In this document: in pieces, positions 31,440 through 42,186 of the stretch | Numbering within the stretch: position 1 is the first letter of the stretch | Layout of the letters: every line of letters starts with the position of its first letter | Assembly (NCBI GenBank): GCA_022559985.1 | Contig: JAFJTR010000133.1 | Coordinates: 1-51,832 of the forward strand | From: Parastagonospora avenae f. sp. tritici 18332-5 | Lineage: Eukaryota; Ascomycota; Dothideomycetes; Pleosporales; Phaeosphaeriaceae | Length of the DNA stretch: 51,832 nucleotides | Direction: 5' to 3' | Position numbers and translations under genes: made by a program | Notes under the pieces: model-generated | Told to the model about the DNA's origin: nothing | The model's input: only the letters and a program-made list of their open reading frames with translations | The model's database searches: none

Positions 31440-31620
31440 ACCAACAAGCGCGAACCTCAGTACAACGCATAAGTCCAAGCACTGCAAGCACCATTACCGC
31501 CAAAAGCGCAAAATCAGCAACTCCAAGCACGTCCACAGGCGTCGCCAAGCGCAAGCGCGCTGTCGAGGTATGTGCACAAATATTTTCGGTCTCTCTCTCT
31601 CTTGCAACCTTTCTGCCACC
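31440..31620 (+). pseudogene. Fragment of the UDG-like paralogue family (end of exon 1 plus intron start)
   Basis: The frame reads SPSTAST..TPSTSTGVAKRKRAVE, then GTATGTGCACA. It matches the end of exon 1 of the paralogue at 32.94 kb (SPSTSIGVVKHKRAVE, GTATGTGCACA). Similarity continues some 40 bases into the intron and then stops. No downstream exon is present, so this is a truncated duplicate. Confidence 0.65.
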
Positions 31621-32940
31621 TTTCTGTCATCTCTCTGTTACATTTCTGCCACCCCTCTGCTACCTTTTTGGCAAATCTCTGCCGCCTTTCAGCCCTCTCG
31701 AGGCCCCCGTGTGCTTCTGGTTCGGGACCATCGCAACAACCAGATGGCCTGTATAGCTACAGCAGGCAGAGGCCAATGCATACTCACCCACTCCACCTTT
31801 CCGGTATATAAGCTGTCTCTTTCCCTTCTCTATTCCTTTCACTCACTCGCCTCTAGCCTCAGCCTCAGCGTCTCCTTCTTTCATCCAGCACACAAGCCGT
31901 CTCTTTCCCGCCCTCTTCATTTCGCTCACTGGCCGTCAGCTTCAGACTTTCCTTCTCCCCGCCCTTTACAGCCCTCCATATACTCATCGCTCCTCTCGCC
32001 CACTGGCCTCTAGCTTCAGCCTTCCCTTCTGCCAGCCCTTTACCACCCTCCATTTACTGACCGCCATTCCCTCTCACCCGCCCCACCACGAAAGCCGCCC
32101 CCACCGCTTCCGCAAGATCAGTGCCTCTTGACCAGTGTCTCGAACCAGTGCCCCCTAACGACCCCAACTTTGTCGCCCTCTTCATCATATGCTACATCGA
32201 CATACTGGTAGTCAAGGCCATGCGACCCGGTCGTGGATGGTATGGGTGGCAATACCGGCCACCATATGTACCACTCTGGTACACAACGACACACCCTCTC
32301 TCTGCTACGCGCGTCGATGGCGTTGAGAGCGAGCTCACGCGGCAGTATGTAAGGGTGGATGCCACCAGAGGGCGCTGTGAATGGCATTACTGACTGTTGT
32401 CCAGGTACATGGCCGCACGTCGTCGACGTCGACGTTGAACATTCTTGCTGCACGCGTCGATGTCACTGCCACTAAACGCGCGCAGGTACCTACAGCAATG
32501 GTTCCAGACTATATCTCGCTATACTGGTTCGGGGCACTGACTTTCGTCCAGGTGTGTAACAGCATGGTCTAGCTGCGTTGTCGCTCGTTCGCCGTTCTAC
32601 ATCATCGGGGCTCACCGTCTCACCACACGTGTCCACAGTACTCGTGCTGAGCGCGCGCCAGCGCGCCCAACCGTGAGCAGAGCCGCATGCTACTATCAAA
32701 CTGGATGGCAAGATCCAGTATCATTCAGATGTCCGCACAGCAGTAGTGCACGCGCTTCAGTGCGCGTTGCATGTGACCGGAGCGCGTCGCGCCTTCCCGA
32801 TTGCCGGCTCCTGCTCGTCGCTCCTGCCACTCTTCGCACGTGCAAACCTCAACAGGGCTACCTGAAGCCCGACACCCGCCGACGGTCCTCTTCCCTTCAA
32901 CTCCCCCACGCTCGCTGAAGAGAAGGCTATAGCATACAAG
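31621..32940. other. Pyrimidine-rich imperfect repeats and unexplained DNA
   Basis: 31600-32080 is CT-rich and built from imperfect repeats of units such as CACTGGCCTCTAGCTTCAGC and TTTACCACCCTCCAT. 32100-32940 is GC-rich, has only short frames, and shows no gene I can name. Confidence 0.4.
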
Positions 32941-34733
32941 ATGGCGCCTCGCAAGGCCACGCGGCGCGTGCCACCTCAGAAGCAAATCACCAGCGTCGTC
33001 AAAAGCATTGTGAACTCGAGTGCCTTAACCACGACACCCACCTCGACCACCTCGACCACCCTAACAACGGCGAGTGAACCAAGCACCGCAAGCAGTCCAA
33101 GTGCTTCAAGTGCTGTGAGTAACCTACGCGCTTCAGATACCACAAGCAGTCCACGTTATTCGACAACCGCAAGAAGTCCAGGCGCTCCAGACTCCGCGAG
33201 CAGTCTAAGGTCTTCGAGCCCCGTGAGTATTTTAGGCTCTTCAGACCCCGCGAGCAGTCCAATTGTTTCGAGTCCTATGAGCATTTCAGGCGCTACAGAC
33301 TCCGCAGGCATTCCCAGTGCTTTGACCACCGCAGGAAGTCCAAGCACCTCCATAGGTGTGGTGAAACACAAGCGCGCCGTCGAGGTATGTGCACATATAT
33401 TTCCGGTCTATCCCTCTCCCTTGCCACCTTCCTGCCAATATGGATCGAGCATGACTGATGAACATAGGGTCAGAGTGAGCAGGATATTTGCGACGAAGAC
33501 ATCGAGGGCCGAGCCACCCTCGACCAGAACTTCGACACTACACCGGATATTGACGAGCCTGAGCCCGCTCTGTATTATGCTTATGTCCTACGCATGTTCA
33601 CGGACGACGAGCTCTTCTGTACGAGTACGCCCTCTGCCACTATGCTACAGCAAATTGCTGCGGTTATTCCTAAGCTGGACCGTCGCCGCAATGATATGAT
33701 GACCTTTTCAGAGAAAGTGAAGGCATCTGTAGCCCAGGCACCGGCCTACACCATTCCTGAACGACCCGCTCCTGACTTCACCACATGGGCCTCTTCAGAT
33801 CCGTCCATGAATGCCCTATAGGCTAGATAAGCTCAGGCTGAGAATGAGATTGACGTTGGAGAACTGCCGCCTGGTCTGACGAAGGGGCTGGAGACACTGG
33901 TCAAGCCAGTGGGGAATCTGCAAAGCCCACTTGTCGTCGTGTCTTCCTACCCGAAAAAAACCCCTAGGGGCATCTCTCACTTCGAGTGGGCAACGGTGGA
34001 CGACATAATTAATGTATGTATATTCTTACTGTATGCCAAACTCAGCGTGGCCCAGCTCTCGCCACCCCAGACTGGCTTACTCCACGTTGACACGTTTTGT
34101 CGACGTATTGACCGCAAAGAATTTCGAGGAGGATCAACTATACTACAGCTTCCAACCCCACTCAGGAAGCTTTGGGAAGCATTCTCAAACGACTTGCTGA
34201 ACCAATTGCAGGCCTGTATTGTCATCGTCGCTGGTCATTCCGCTCGGCAATTCTACGAGGCACGGCTCCAAGCATCCGGCAAACGATTCGAAAGGCTTTT
34301 CGTTGGTGGAATGCCCAAATATGCCAATGAAATGCCGGCAGCGTGGCTGGAATATGACAGCGACAGCAGCATCACTCGACTGGCACTCGGCTTGTTCCAC
34401 CCTGAAGGGTTTTTGCGCACCCATAGCGCTTTCCCAGGCGAGATTCAGCACTACATGGCATTCCGGGAAAGTTTGCTAGACTTCGCAGCCGTCTTGATCA
34501 ACAGAAAGCCCAATCTTACGTCCTTCCTAAGCTCAGCTCGTTACTACTTCCAAGTTTCAACAGGAACCATAATCCCGCTCACGAGATTCGAGGACTTCCT
34601 CGCTGGCCGAGATAGTGACCTAGCTGATGGATTCAAGAGGCCGACTCTAAATACAGCTACTTTGGATGGTTATGTCAAAAATATGCCCACGCTCTCAGCT
34701 AGTTTCAAGCGCATTGCCGACATGAGGAAATAG
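32941..34733 (+). pseudogene. Paralogue A of an unnamed family: PIP-like N-terminus, Ser/Thr linker, UDG-like C-terminal block
   Basis: Exon 1 (32941..33385) begins MAPRKATRRVPPQKQITSVV; QKQITSVV resembles a PCNA-binding box with its aromatics replaced. A Ser/Thr/Ala-rich repeated linker and KHKRAVE follow. The intron is 33386..33466 (GTATGTGC..CATAG). Exon 2 continues GQSEQDICDEDIEGRATLDQ, MFTDDELFCTSTPSATMLQQ, then TAG at 33819-33821 and TAA at 33828-33830. It resumes VGELPPGLTKGLETLVKPVG, TGLLHVDTFCRRIDRKEF, QACIVIVAGHSARQFYEARL, ITRLALGLFHPEGFLRTHS, ending at 34733. Both stops fit CAG/CAA to TAG/TAA. The order GLLHVD, IVIVAGHSAR, LGLFHPEG parallels the strand-3, strand-4 and HPS-loop order of uracil-DNA glycosylases; this is a pattern reading, not a proven homology. 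The function is unknown. Confidence 0.65.
33020..33360 (+). repeat. Low-complexity Ser/Thr-encoding imperfect repeats
   Basis: Within exon 1 of paralogue A, units like AGTCCAAGTGCTTCAAGTGC and GCAGTCCACG recur and encode S/T/A/P-rich linker sequence. Expansion by slippage or unequal exchange is likely. Confidence 0.6.
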
Positions 34734-35016
34734 ACCAACGTCAAGCCTAAATTCGCGGTCACTTGGTGGAGCAATCCAGACCACATAGGTTTCAGATTGC
34801 AATCCAGGCATCTAGAGATAAGTCTAAGGCAGAGGCAGCAGCAAAGCTGGCTGCGGGGAGAGCCAAACCGTATTTACATGAACACTCAGCATTATATCAT
34901 TATCTTATTCATGAACAATTCCGACTTCCAATGTGACCAGTACAGGGCGCCGCAACAACTATACCCGCTCACTTCCTTCAAGTGCGCCGGCTCCCTGAGC
35001 TGTCTCATCATTGCAT
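34734..35016. other. Gap between convergent paralogues
   Basis: Directly after the stop of paralogue A the same frame reads PKFAVTWWSNPDHIGFRLQ, so coding may once have continued. The remainder has no gene. It separates the convergent 3' ends of the two paralogues. Confidence 0.35.
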
Positions 35017-37399
35017 CTATAATTCCGAGGCAGTGGCGCGCTTTCTCTTCTCCTCACGCTTGGCCTTCAGGTTGATTTTTGCAATCCTATGATTCTCATT
35101 GAGCTTCTTCCGGTCGGCCTCCTGCTGTGCGAGCGGCTTCGCCTTTTGTTTCACGGCTGTCTTGTCGCGGGAGCGTTGGGTACTCGCCTGAAAGGCCTCG
35201 GCCATTTTCTTGTAACTGTTGGAGTAAGGACCGTACTCAGCTTGGATTTCAGGACGCATACACTACGGAGCAGCGGCCCTCGGTTTGATGTTGTGTTTAT
35301 TGCGGAATGCGTTAATCTTGACCCGGTGGTGCTCCAGTGATTCGGCCTTCTTGAGGACTCCGTCGAGTGAGTCAGTGTTCAAACTGGGTGACGAAAGTCG
35401 TTCACCCAGGTCAGTCTTGCATCAATTAACGAAGTCCTCAAATACCTGGAGAGGAATGATCGTGCCCGCGGAGACCTGGAACCAGTACAATGTACTGCTC
35501 GGGAAAGAAGGCACTGGTAGCACCTCTCTGGAGGCGGTAACAGTGACAAAGTCGATCAGTCTTTCTCGAAAGGCTAAGTAGCGTAGTGCATCACCTAGAG
35601 TTCTACCTCGTTCCCGTAGGAAACCTGGGTGGAACATGCCAACCGCAACGCGCTTAATGTTGAAACTTTTCCCCTCATATTTGATCCAAGCGGCCGGAAG
35701 TTCTTCGTTGTGGCGTTGCGTGCCCACTATGAAGACCTTCTCATACTTCGCCCCAGTCTGTTTTAGATGCTTTCCATAAAACTCTCGAGTTGAGTGGCCG
35801 CTCACAATTACTAGAGAGGCTTATGACTCCCGGAGAAGTGTGGCTGCGAAGCTTTCCTAGAGATTGCGTAGCAACGGTGGAACCTGCCGCAAGATCGACC
35901 CATCTGAGTTTTCTCCAAGGAACTCTTTTCGATCTAGGCGGCGGGAGAAGATATCAATGTTGAGAATGCCGGGTTTGGTGGTGGGCTTGTTGAGGCTAAG
36001 CTTGGCATGTAGGATGTACATGCAGAGATTCGCGATGTCGTCGACGGTACACTACTCTAGGTGCACTGTGCTGGCTCTATTCTTTGTTGGGTAAGAATTC
36101 AAGACAGCAATTGGACTTGTGAAGTCTCCAACAGGTTTCACAAGGCATTGCGGATCTATTGTCAAGCCTCGTGGGAGTGGCCTGATAAGTTCGAGTGCAG
36201 CTTCAGCTGCGACATGCTTGTTCTAGAGCGCGTCGATCCGTGGCTCCATGGACGCCTAAGTCGTGCATCTAGGGCGTGGGCGATCTGGAATCATGCGTGT
36301 GTTGACTTGCTTGGCCGCTGTTCCCACCCTTGCTGTGAACGCTTGAATGTCCGGACATGTGGGCAAAAACCTCCGGACAATTGCTGCAATCTGCTTGTTG
36401 ACGGCTTCAGCCGTGGTGCTGATGCAGAAGAGCTCCTTGTCACTTAAGCTACGGAGGAAGCTTGGATTGTAAGAGGCGCACGCTGGTTCTTCGTCATCGA
36501 TGGGCTCGTGGACACCAGACAGCGGCAGATTTCGTGCCCGCTTTGCACCTACACGGCATAAGCTAACAGTCTTCGAAGGCAAACTTATCATAAGCTTAGA
36601 GGAGCCTGAATGTATACGAAGCTCTAAGAGGCCCTACCTTATTCTATTAGAAATGTTTGAACATATACAGCTCTCTTCTTCATCTCTCCTTGTTAGGAAA
36701 TGTTAGCAAAAGGGGGGCAGGAACTCTGCCGACGCCTGGTGTGGATGATCTGTGTCAACGTTGCGCTTCCATCGAATTCGCCACTGGCTTTGCCCCTGTC
36801 GGCAGTGTTTATCATCGCTGATAAATTCCTGGAAGGCTTGCTTTAGTGTGGCGCTCCCGTCGAAGTCGTTGCTGCGCCCGTGATTGGCGTCTTCCTCGAC
36901 AGCGTCTTCGTCGGCGGTGTCTTCGTCAGTAGCGTCTTCCTCGGCATCATCTTCCTCGATAGCATCTTCGTCCTGTTCAACAGCATGGCCATCCTGATCA
37001 GCAGCGGTGTCTTCGTCAGCAGCGTCTTCATCGGCCCCATGCTTACGTTTGCTTGTCCTTGAATTGGTTGACCAAAGTTGTATCGTCAGTGTAAGCCGTT
37101 GCGGGGAAATGAGTGTGGATTCACCTGTTCGCTCTTGGTCACGCTGAGGAAGGAAGCAATGGAGAGCTGGGAGGTGGCTGCGATGCTTATGGGCTGCGGT
37201 GATTGTTTCGCTACAGAGATGGCCTGGGCCATGCTCGTCGGTACAACATTGTTCAATGAATGAGGGGGAAGGGGAGGTCTGAGTTTACCTTCTCGCTCTT
37301 GGTCACACCAACGAATGAAGCAATGGAACGCTGAGAAGAGGCTGCACGCCGAGAAAAGGCTGCGGTGCTCTTCGACTTCTTTCCCTTGGAGGGCGGCAT
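35017..37399 (-). pseudogene. Paralogue B of the same family, with five RIP-type stops
   Basis: Exon 1 (37399..37289) starts MPPSKGKKSKSTAAFSRR and holds the PIP-like QRSIASFV; a near copy, QLSIASFL, lies in a second exon at about 37230..37125. An acidic exon (about 37057..36720) reads KRKHGADEDAADED. Then come SDKELFCISTTAEAVNKQIA, PRGLTIDPQCLVKPVGD, PGILNIDIFSRRLDRKEF, SLVIVSGHSTREFYGKHL, VAVGMFHPGFLRERGR and a basic C-terminal helix (ADRKKLNENHRIAKINLKAK). In-frame stops, read against paralogue A: TAG 36258..36256 (Trp in A), TAG 36225..36223 (also a stop in A), TAG 36054..36052 (Trp), TAG 35859..35857 (Trp), TAA 35823..35821 (Gln). Another TAG lies near 35.26 kb. Repeat-like DNA near 36.60-36.76 kb separates the acidic exon from the next. 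Inactive; original role unknown. Confidence 0.65.
36600..36760. repeat. Possible third copy (C) of the dispersed repeat, within paralogue B
   Basis: Contains GAATGTATACGAAGCTC and further on GAACTCTGCCGACGCCTGGTG, resembling the two ends of copies A and B at 25.5 and 26.7 kb. The similarity is patchy. Confidence 0.35.
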
Positions 37400-38786
37400 G
37401 GCGATGAGTCCAAGCACTGATTTCCGGAAGCGACGAGACAGTGGAGTGTGCAGGAAGCTCGGAGTGCGTAATGAGCTGGTGTTGACGTGTGGGTCATCGC
37501 TCACCGTCAGATGGCAGGAGCGACGTCCAGCTTCCCAACCCAGTTTTCGATTCGGTAGCACGCATTGTTGCTTCCTGTCTATTTAATCGAGGCCCCTTCT
37601 TGAGACTTTCCGAGGCCTTGCCGGCCCGCGGTGAGCTTCGGGCTGTCGTAGAACACCACAAGCTGTATCGCGTATGCTATCAGCGCATTGAGGCATCTGT
37701 GGCGATACTGACAGGATGCTGAGTGTTGACGTGAACACGCTTTGCCTGTCTCTCCCTCTCCGGATTTACTGCGGGTGACTTCGCATGCATTAAAGGTAGC
37801 AAGAAGCCTTACCAGAAACTGAGTTATAGCAATATTAAATGCACGCTTGTATTATGGATACGACTGCTAGAGAGTAAGCGAGCTAATGCTGAACTCTTTC
37901 TCTGACCTCAAACTGAACAAAGGTATATAACAGCCAAAAGTTATACACAAATTGTTGCCGTCGCAATCAAGGTTCAATGATACCGTGCATGGCACTGGGT
38001 ACTCTGATCAATTGTCCTCGTACGCGATAAAACGTGGTAGAGGAAGTGCAAGTCGCGGAAGAGGCGCTGGTGGGCTTCCAAGATTTCAACCGTCTAGCAA
38101 CTTTGGGATAGGCGGACCGTAACGGAGGCATATACTGGCATACCACAACCTGACACATATGTACTGCACCCCATCAGCTACTATAGAAAGCGAATAGTGA
38201 GTAAAAGCTAGCAGGTCATGTCGTAGCCTGAAGCTCTACGCAAGACCTTGGTGGCGCAAGAGAATCCCGGCGACGATGCGTATTGCTTCAGGCTAAGAAA
38301 TAGCCACGTTTCTTTTCGGTCCTCAGTGACAACGTGTAGTAACAGATCTCAGCATTAGTTGCATCGCGCTGCGGCATGTGCACTGCCTTTGTCACGTGAT
38401 TGTGGTTCAAAGTCCTGGACGTCTTTGCGAAGTGACAAGTCACCCGAACAAAGCGTTGCGGTAAATGTTCAAACTAATCAGAGATATTTCTCTTTGTCAC
38501 CCTTTCATCGACAGCGAAGTGAGCCTGTACGAAAAAGGTGGGGTGGCTTTATGTAGTGGCGCGAATACTGCCAAGCCATCTCACAGCAACAAGGCACCAC
38601 GCGCAGCAGGACTTGGGCAGGGCCAAACTTTTGCTAGAGCAAAGAAACAAACCTGAAGACATGAAGGAGCCAAAAAGAAGTGTGTTGCCATGGTGTTGGC
38701 GGGTCGTTGTGTCTGGTACAACATTGATACATCCATCACAACACAACCCCGTACAGGCAAAAAAGACACAATTTAACATCTTGTAA
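37400..38786. other. Intergenic boundary region, nothing recognised
   Basis: About 1.4 kb upstream of paralogue B. No gene, repeat or RNA was recognised. This is roughly where the decayed, transposon-rich part of the window ends. Confidence 0.4.
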
Positions 38787-38884
38787 CGACGTAGGCAGGA
38801 TTCGAACCTGCGCTCCCGAAGGAATATGATTTCAAGCGTCTTAGTCGTTCGAGTCATACGCGATAACCACTCCGCCACCACGCC
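38787..38884 (-). tRNA. tRNA-Ser(CGA) with a 17-nt intron
   Basis: Reading from 38884: the acceptor GGCGTGG pairs with CTACGTC, and the discriminator is G, as in Ser tRNAs. Box A is TGGCGGAGTGG and box B GGTTCGAATCC. The T-stem is GCAGG/CCTGC, and a long variable arm TTCC-TTCG-GGAG marks a class II tRNA. The anticodon stem TATGA/TCATA encloses CTCGAA followed by a 17-nt intron (38847..38831), so the anticodon CGA is at 38851..38849. The intron lies right after position 37, the standard place. It reads UCG codons. Confidence 0.9.
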
Positions 38885-39617
38885 GGTTTGATTTGATGGA
38901 AGAATGGCAATTATAATCAAAAATAAATAGCGCTCCTGGAACAGCATATCGAGATGCGTGCAAGTGGTTGTACAGCGGGGGCAGAACTATTGGTGGGGAA
39001 ATCATGGCTCACTCCACATCGGATGGAAAAGTCTTCATGCGGGGCAGCTGTCATTCCGCACCGCAGTTACTGATCTGCAACTACATAACTGAAATCTACC
39101 TTTTCCTTCCTGAGATCCCCTTGATCAAAAAGTACGGTCTGATTATTCTAAAGTAATTTGATTATTCGCAGCAAAAGATCCTTCGCGCATCTCCAGCTTT
39201 CATTGTGTAGGATTCTCTTTACAAATTCACTACAAGAAAGATGCAAAGGATTCCTGGCATTTCTGGCTGATTGACCTAAGCTAGTTGGCTAGAGCAAGTC
39301 TTGTATGGGTGCGAAGTTCGTATGGGTGCTGAATAAAGTTGCAGTCACGTGATGATTCAGTAACGTGGCAATCGGCACTAAATCTCGGGGCCCGCCCGTC
39401 CCATGTGGGGCCGGAGATCCGCCTAGTGGCGCAGCTTCTCCAACACCATCATTGGCTTCATGCAGGTCCGAACAACCCCAGAGCAACTCCGCTAGGTATC
39501 TCGATCGCGCAACGCGAGCGTGCCTGACAATCTTCAAGGCGGGCTTTCTGGGACGACTCCGAGGTTTGGCTGCGACCCGACACGTCATGCAGTAGAGACC
39601 CAAGCGCGAGCGACACC
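38885..39617. other. Intergenic, 5' region of the Ubp8 gene
   Basis: No gene recognised between the tRNA and the Ubp8 start. Confidence 0.45.
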
Positions 39618-41416
39618 ATGGACTCCATCGCAGTCGCTCCCAAGGCGGCGTCGCTGGCGTCGCCAAAGGTCGTGAAGAATGCCAAAGGCAATATCGTCCC
39701 CAGCAGCCAGATGGCGCATATCGCCTACGGCTGTGGTGCGTATCCCCAGCTGTGCAGAAGCTCGTACCTAACTTGGACAGAGCACATGGGCGAGATGTTC
39801 GAGAATGCGCGCAAGCAGACACTCATCGCCTACCAAGCCATCCTACGCAACATCCACGAGAAGCCGAGCATCATAGCGCAAACCCACAACTCCTCTTCGG
39901 AGAGCAAACCTGTCGTTGCCCTGCGGCCCCTGTACCTGTGCCTCCAATGCCCCAGCATCATGACGGAGACCGATCGAGACCACCATTTTGAGACGAAGGC
40001 ACACTGTTTCTGTACGTTTCGCATACCGTATGGAGAGGGAATTGCTGACTGTGAGTAGCGGTTGAATCACGAGAGGGCAACGTGTATTGCGGCAACTGCC
40101 AGGACTTCATTTACGACCCAGAACTCGAGATCAGGAGGCTACAGAAAGGTTGGCATACACCAGCACGTAACGGGCATAGCCATAAGCTAACTCAAGACTC
40201 AGGCAAAAAGCGCAAATTCGAGGATACGACGACCGCCGACGACGTTAAGCTGATAGTCAACAACTCCACGTTCCTTCCCTGCCGAGCGATTGGTCTACGA
40301 GGACTTTACAATATGGGCCAAACATGCTTCATGAGCGTGATACTGCAGACACTGGTGCACAATCCCTTCATACGAAACTTCTACCTCTCAGAAGGGCACA
40401 AGCATGCCGAATGTGAAAAGGAGGCGTGTGTTAGCTGTGCACTTGACGAGATGTTTGTGGAGTTCTACTCATCAGACAAGAATGAGGGTTTCGGAGCAGT
40501 CAGTATGCTGATGGGAAGCTGGCTGGCCGGCGAGGTGAGCCGTAACGGACGCAATGCACGTTATTGATGCTAACTCAGACAGGCACTTGCAGGCTACCAA
40601 CAGCAGGACGCACATGAGTATATGCAATTTATTCTCAACACACTCCACCTGGCAAACGGTGGCTCCACTGATTCCGATTCCGATGACTGCAAATGCGTGG
40701 TCCATCAAACTTTCTACGGTAAACTCTCTAGCACAGTCACGTGCGACAGCTGCCGCAATGTTACGACTGCCCAGGATCCTTACATGGATCTCAGTCTCGA
40801 CATCAAGAATCAATCAAAGAAGCGAAAGATGAACGCTGACAAGGGTGATGATGTGCCGCTAGACTTGCGAGATTGTTTGGAGAGGTTTACGGCGAAAGAA
40901 AAGCTGGGTTCGGCAGAATATACATGCCGAAACTGCGACAGCCCACAAAATGCAACGAAACAGCTGAGCATCAAACGACTGCCACCAGTGCTTGCCGTTC
41001 ATCTCAAGGTATGTATCGTCAGTTTTCCATTGGCCTCTCGCTGACAGTTATAGCGTTTCGAACACACAAAATCCACGTCATCCAAGATCGAGACGCGTGT
41101 CCGCTTTCCCATCAGATTGGACATCAACCCGTACACCACATCACATCAACAGATTGTTAAGAAGTCTATGAAGTCAACAGGTGCACCACCTACGAACTAT
41201 AACACCAACACGCCAGTGAACAGCCTGACCTATGAGCTCTCCTCGGTCATTGTGCACAAAGGCAAGATCGACTCAGGCCATTACGTCAGTTACTCCCGCG
41301 AGGGTAATGACTGGTTCATGTTCGACGACAGTAAGGTAGTGCTTGCAAGCGAGGCAGAAGTGCTAGCTGCTGAAGCCTACTTGTTGTTCTACATGGTTAG
41401 CGGATTAGAGGTCTGA
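39618..41416 (+). CDS. UBP8: Ubiquitin carboxyl-terminal hydrolase Ubp8-like (SAGA deubiquitinase)
   Basis: Four exons: 39618..40011, 40059..40534, 40583..41008, 41054..41416; introns 45-48 nt; 552 residues with consistent phases. The N-terminal third is a ZnF-UBP finger (LCLQCPSIMTETDRDHHFET, CFSVESREGNVYCGNCQDFI). The USP core follows with GLYNMGQTCFMSVIL (Cys about 221), QQQDAHEYMQFIL, a zinc-knuckle pair (CDSC..CRNC), RLPPVLAVHLKRFEHTKS, SGHYVSYSR (His about 508) and DWFMFDDSKV (Asp). Ubp8 removes ubiquitin from histone H2B as part of the SAGA coactivator module, in the nucleus. All catalytic residues and zinc ligands appear present and no stop interrupts, so it should be active. The first exon is slightly longer at its N-terminus than I expect for yeast Ubp8. 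Confidence 0.93.
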
Positions 41417-42186
41417 TGCTCCTGAGCGCGTCAATTTCTGTTGATATCATCAGACGTGGATACATGCATCACACTGTCAAGCCACACACATGCGATCTGC
41501 GATCGCCGTGATGTCTGACAGAGTCAATGTATAAAGATGATCACTAAACATACCCAGTGGCGATCTGGAAAGGGGCGCATGGATTCTGAGATCTGTTGAG
41601 GCATCAACTTTGGTGCAAAAGGGTTCGGCGTGGCGCCGAAGGTGTGTATACTCAGCAATGGTACAAAACCAAAGGTCGAAAGCTGCCGCAGAGCGGATCC
41701 ATTGACACGGCAAAGACTCGACATCGCGTAAGATCAAACCTCAATTATGCACATTTCTGCATTGTTGGCAGACCGTGTCACCCGGCTGTGCGCAAGGCAG
41801 ACATTTTGCTTGGGTAGTTCAATTTCATGGCACGCCTCATCTACGCAGGTCCACGAACATTCGCGGCCAAGACAAGGGACGATCATCACTCGAACCCTGT
41901 TGCACCGAGTTTCCATCCGAATTAGTTATCTCCTCTTCATTTCTTTGCGCTGAATGGAGCCATAAACCATGTTAGCGCCCCAGCTAGGGGACCTGAGTAG
42001 AGCTTGATACCCACATTGAGGCCCCCTATTCTTGGTATGAATGCACTGCCACTGAAAGCAAAGAGCAGCATGTAGGATTCGCCATGGATTGATCATACGC
42101 AAGTGCGATGGTCGCGACTGGCATTCATTACTGTTACGCCTTCGCTCGCAATTGGGATCACAGGGCCCTTACGCCTCGCTACAACC
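41417..42186. other. Intergenic, nothing recognised
   Basis: About 770 bases between the Ubp8 gene and the DUF3431 gene, without supported features. Confidence 0.45.

Noticed and set aside
38549..38947. Minus-strand ORF of 132 codons
   Set aside because: It overlaps the tRNA-Ser gene completely and has no protein-like pattern; it is a chance frame.
39289..39822. Minus-strand ORF of 177 codons at the Ubp8 start
   Set aside because: It is antisense to the first exon and promoter of a well-supported gene and has the look of a shadow frame.
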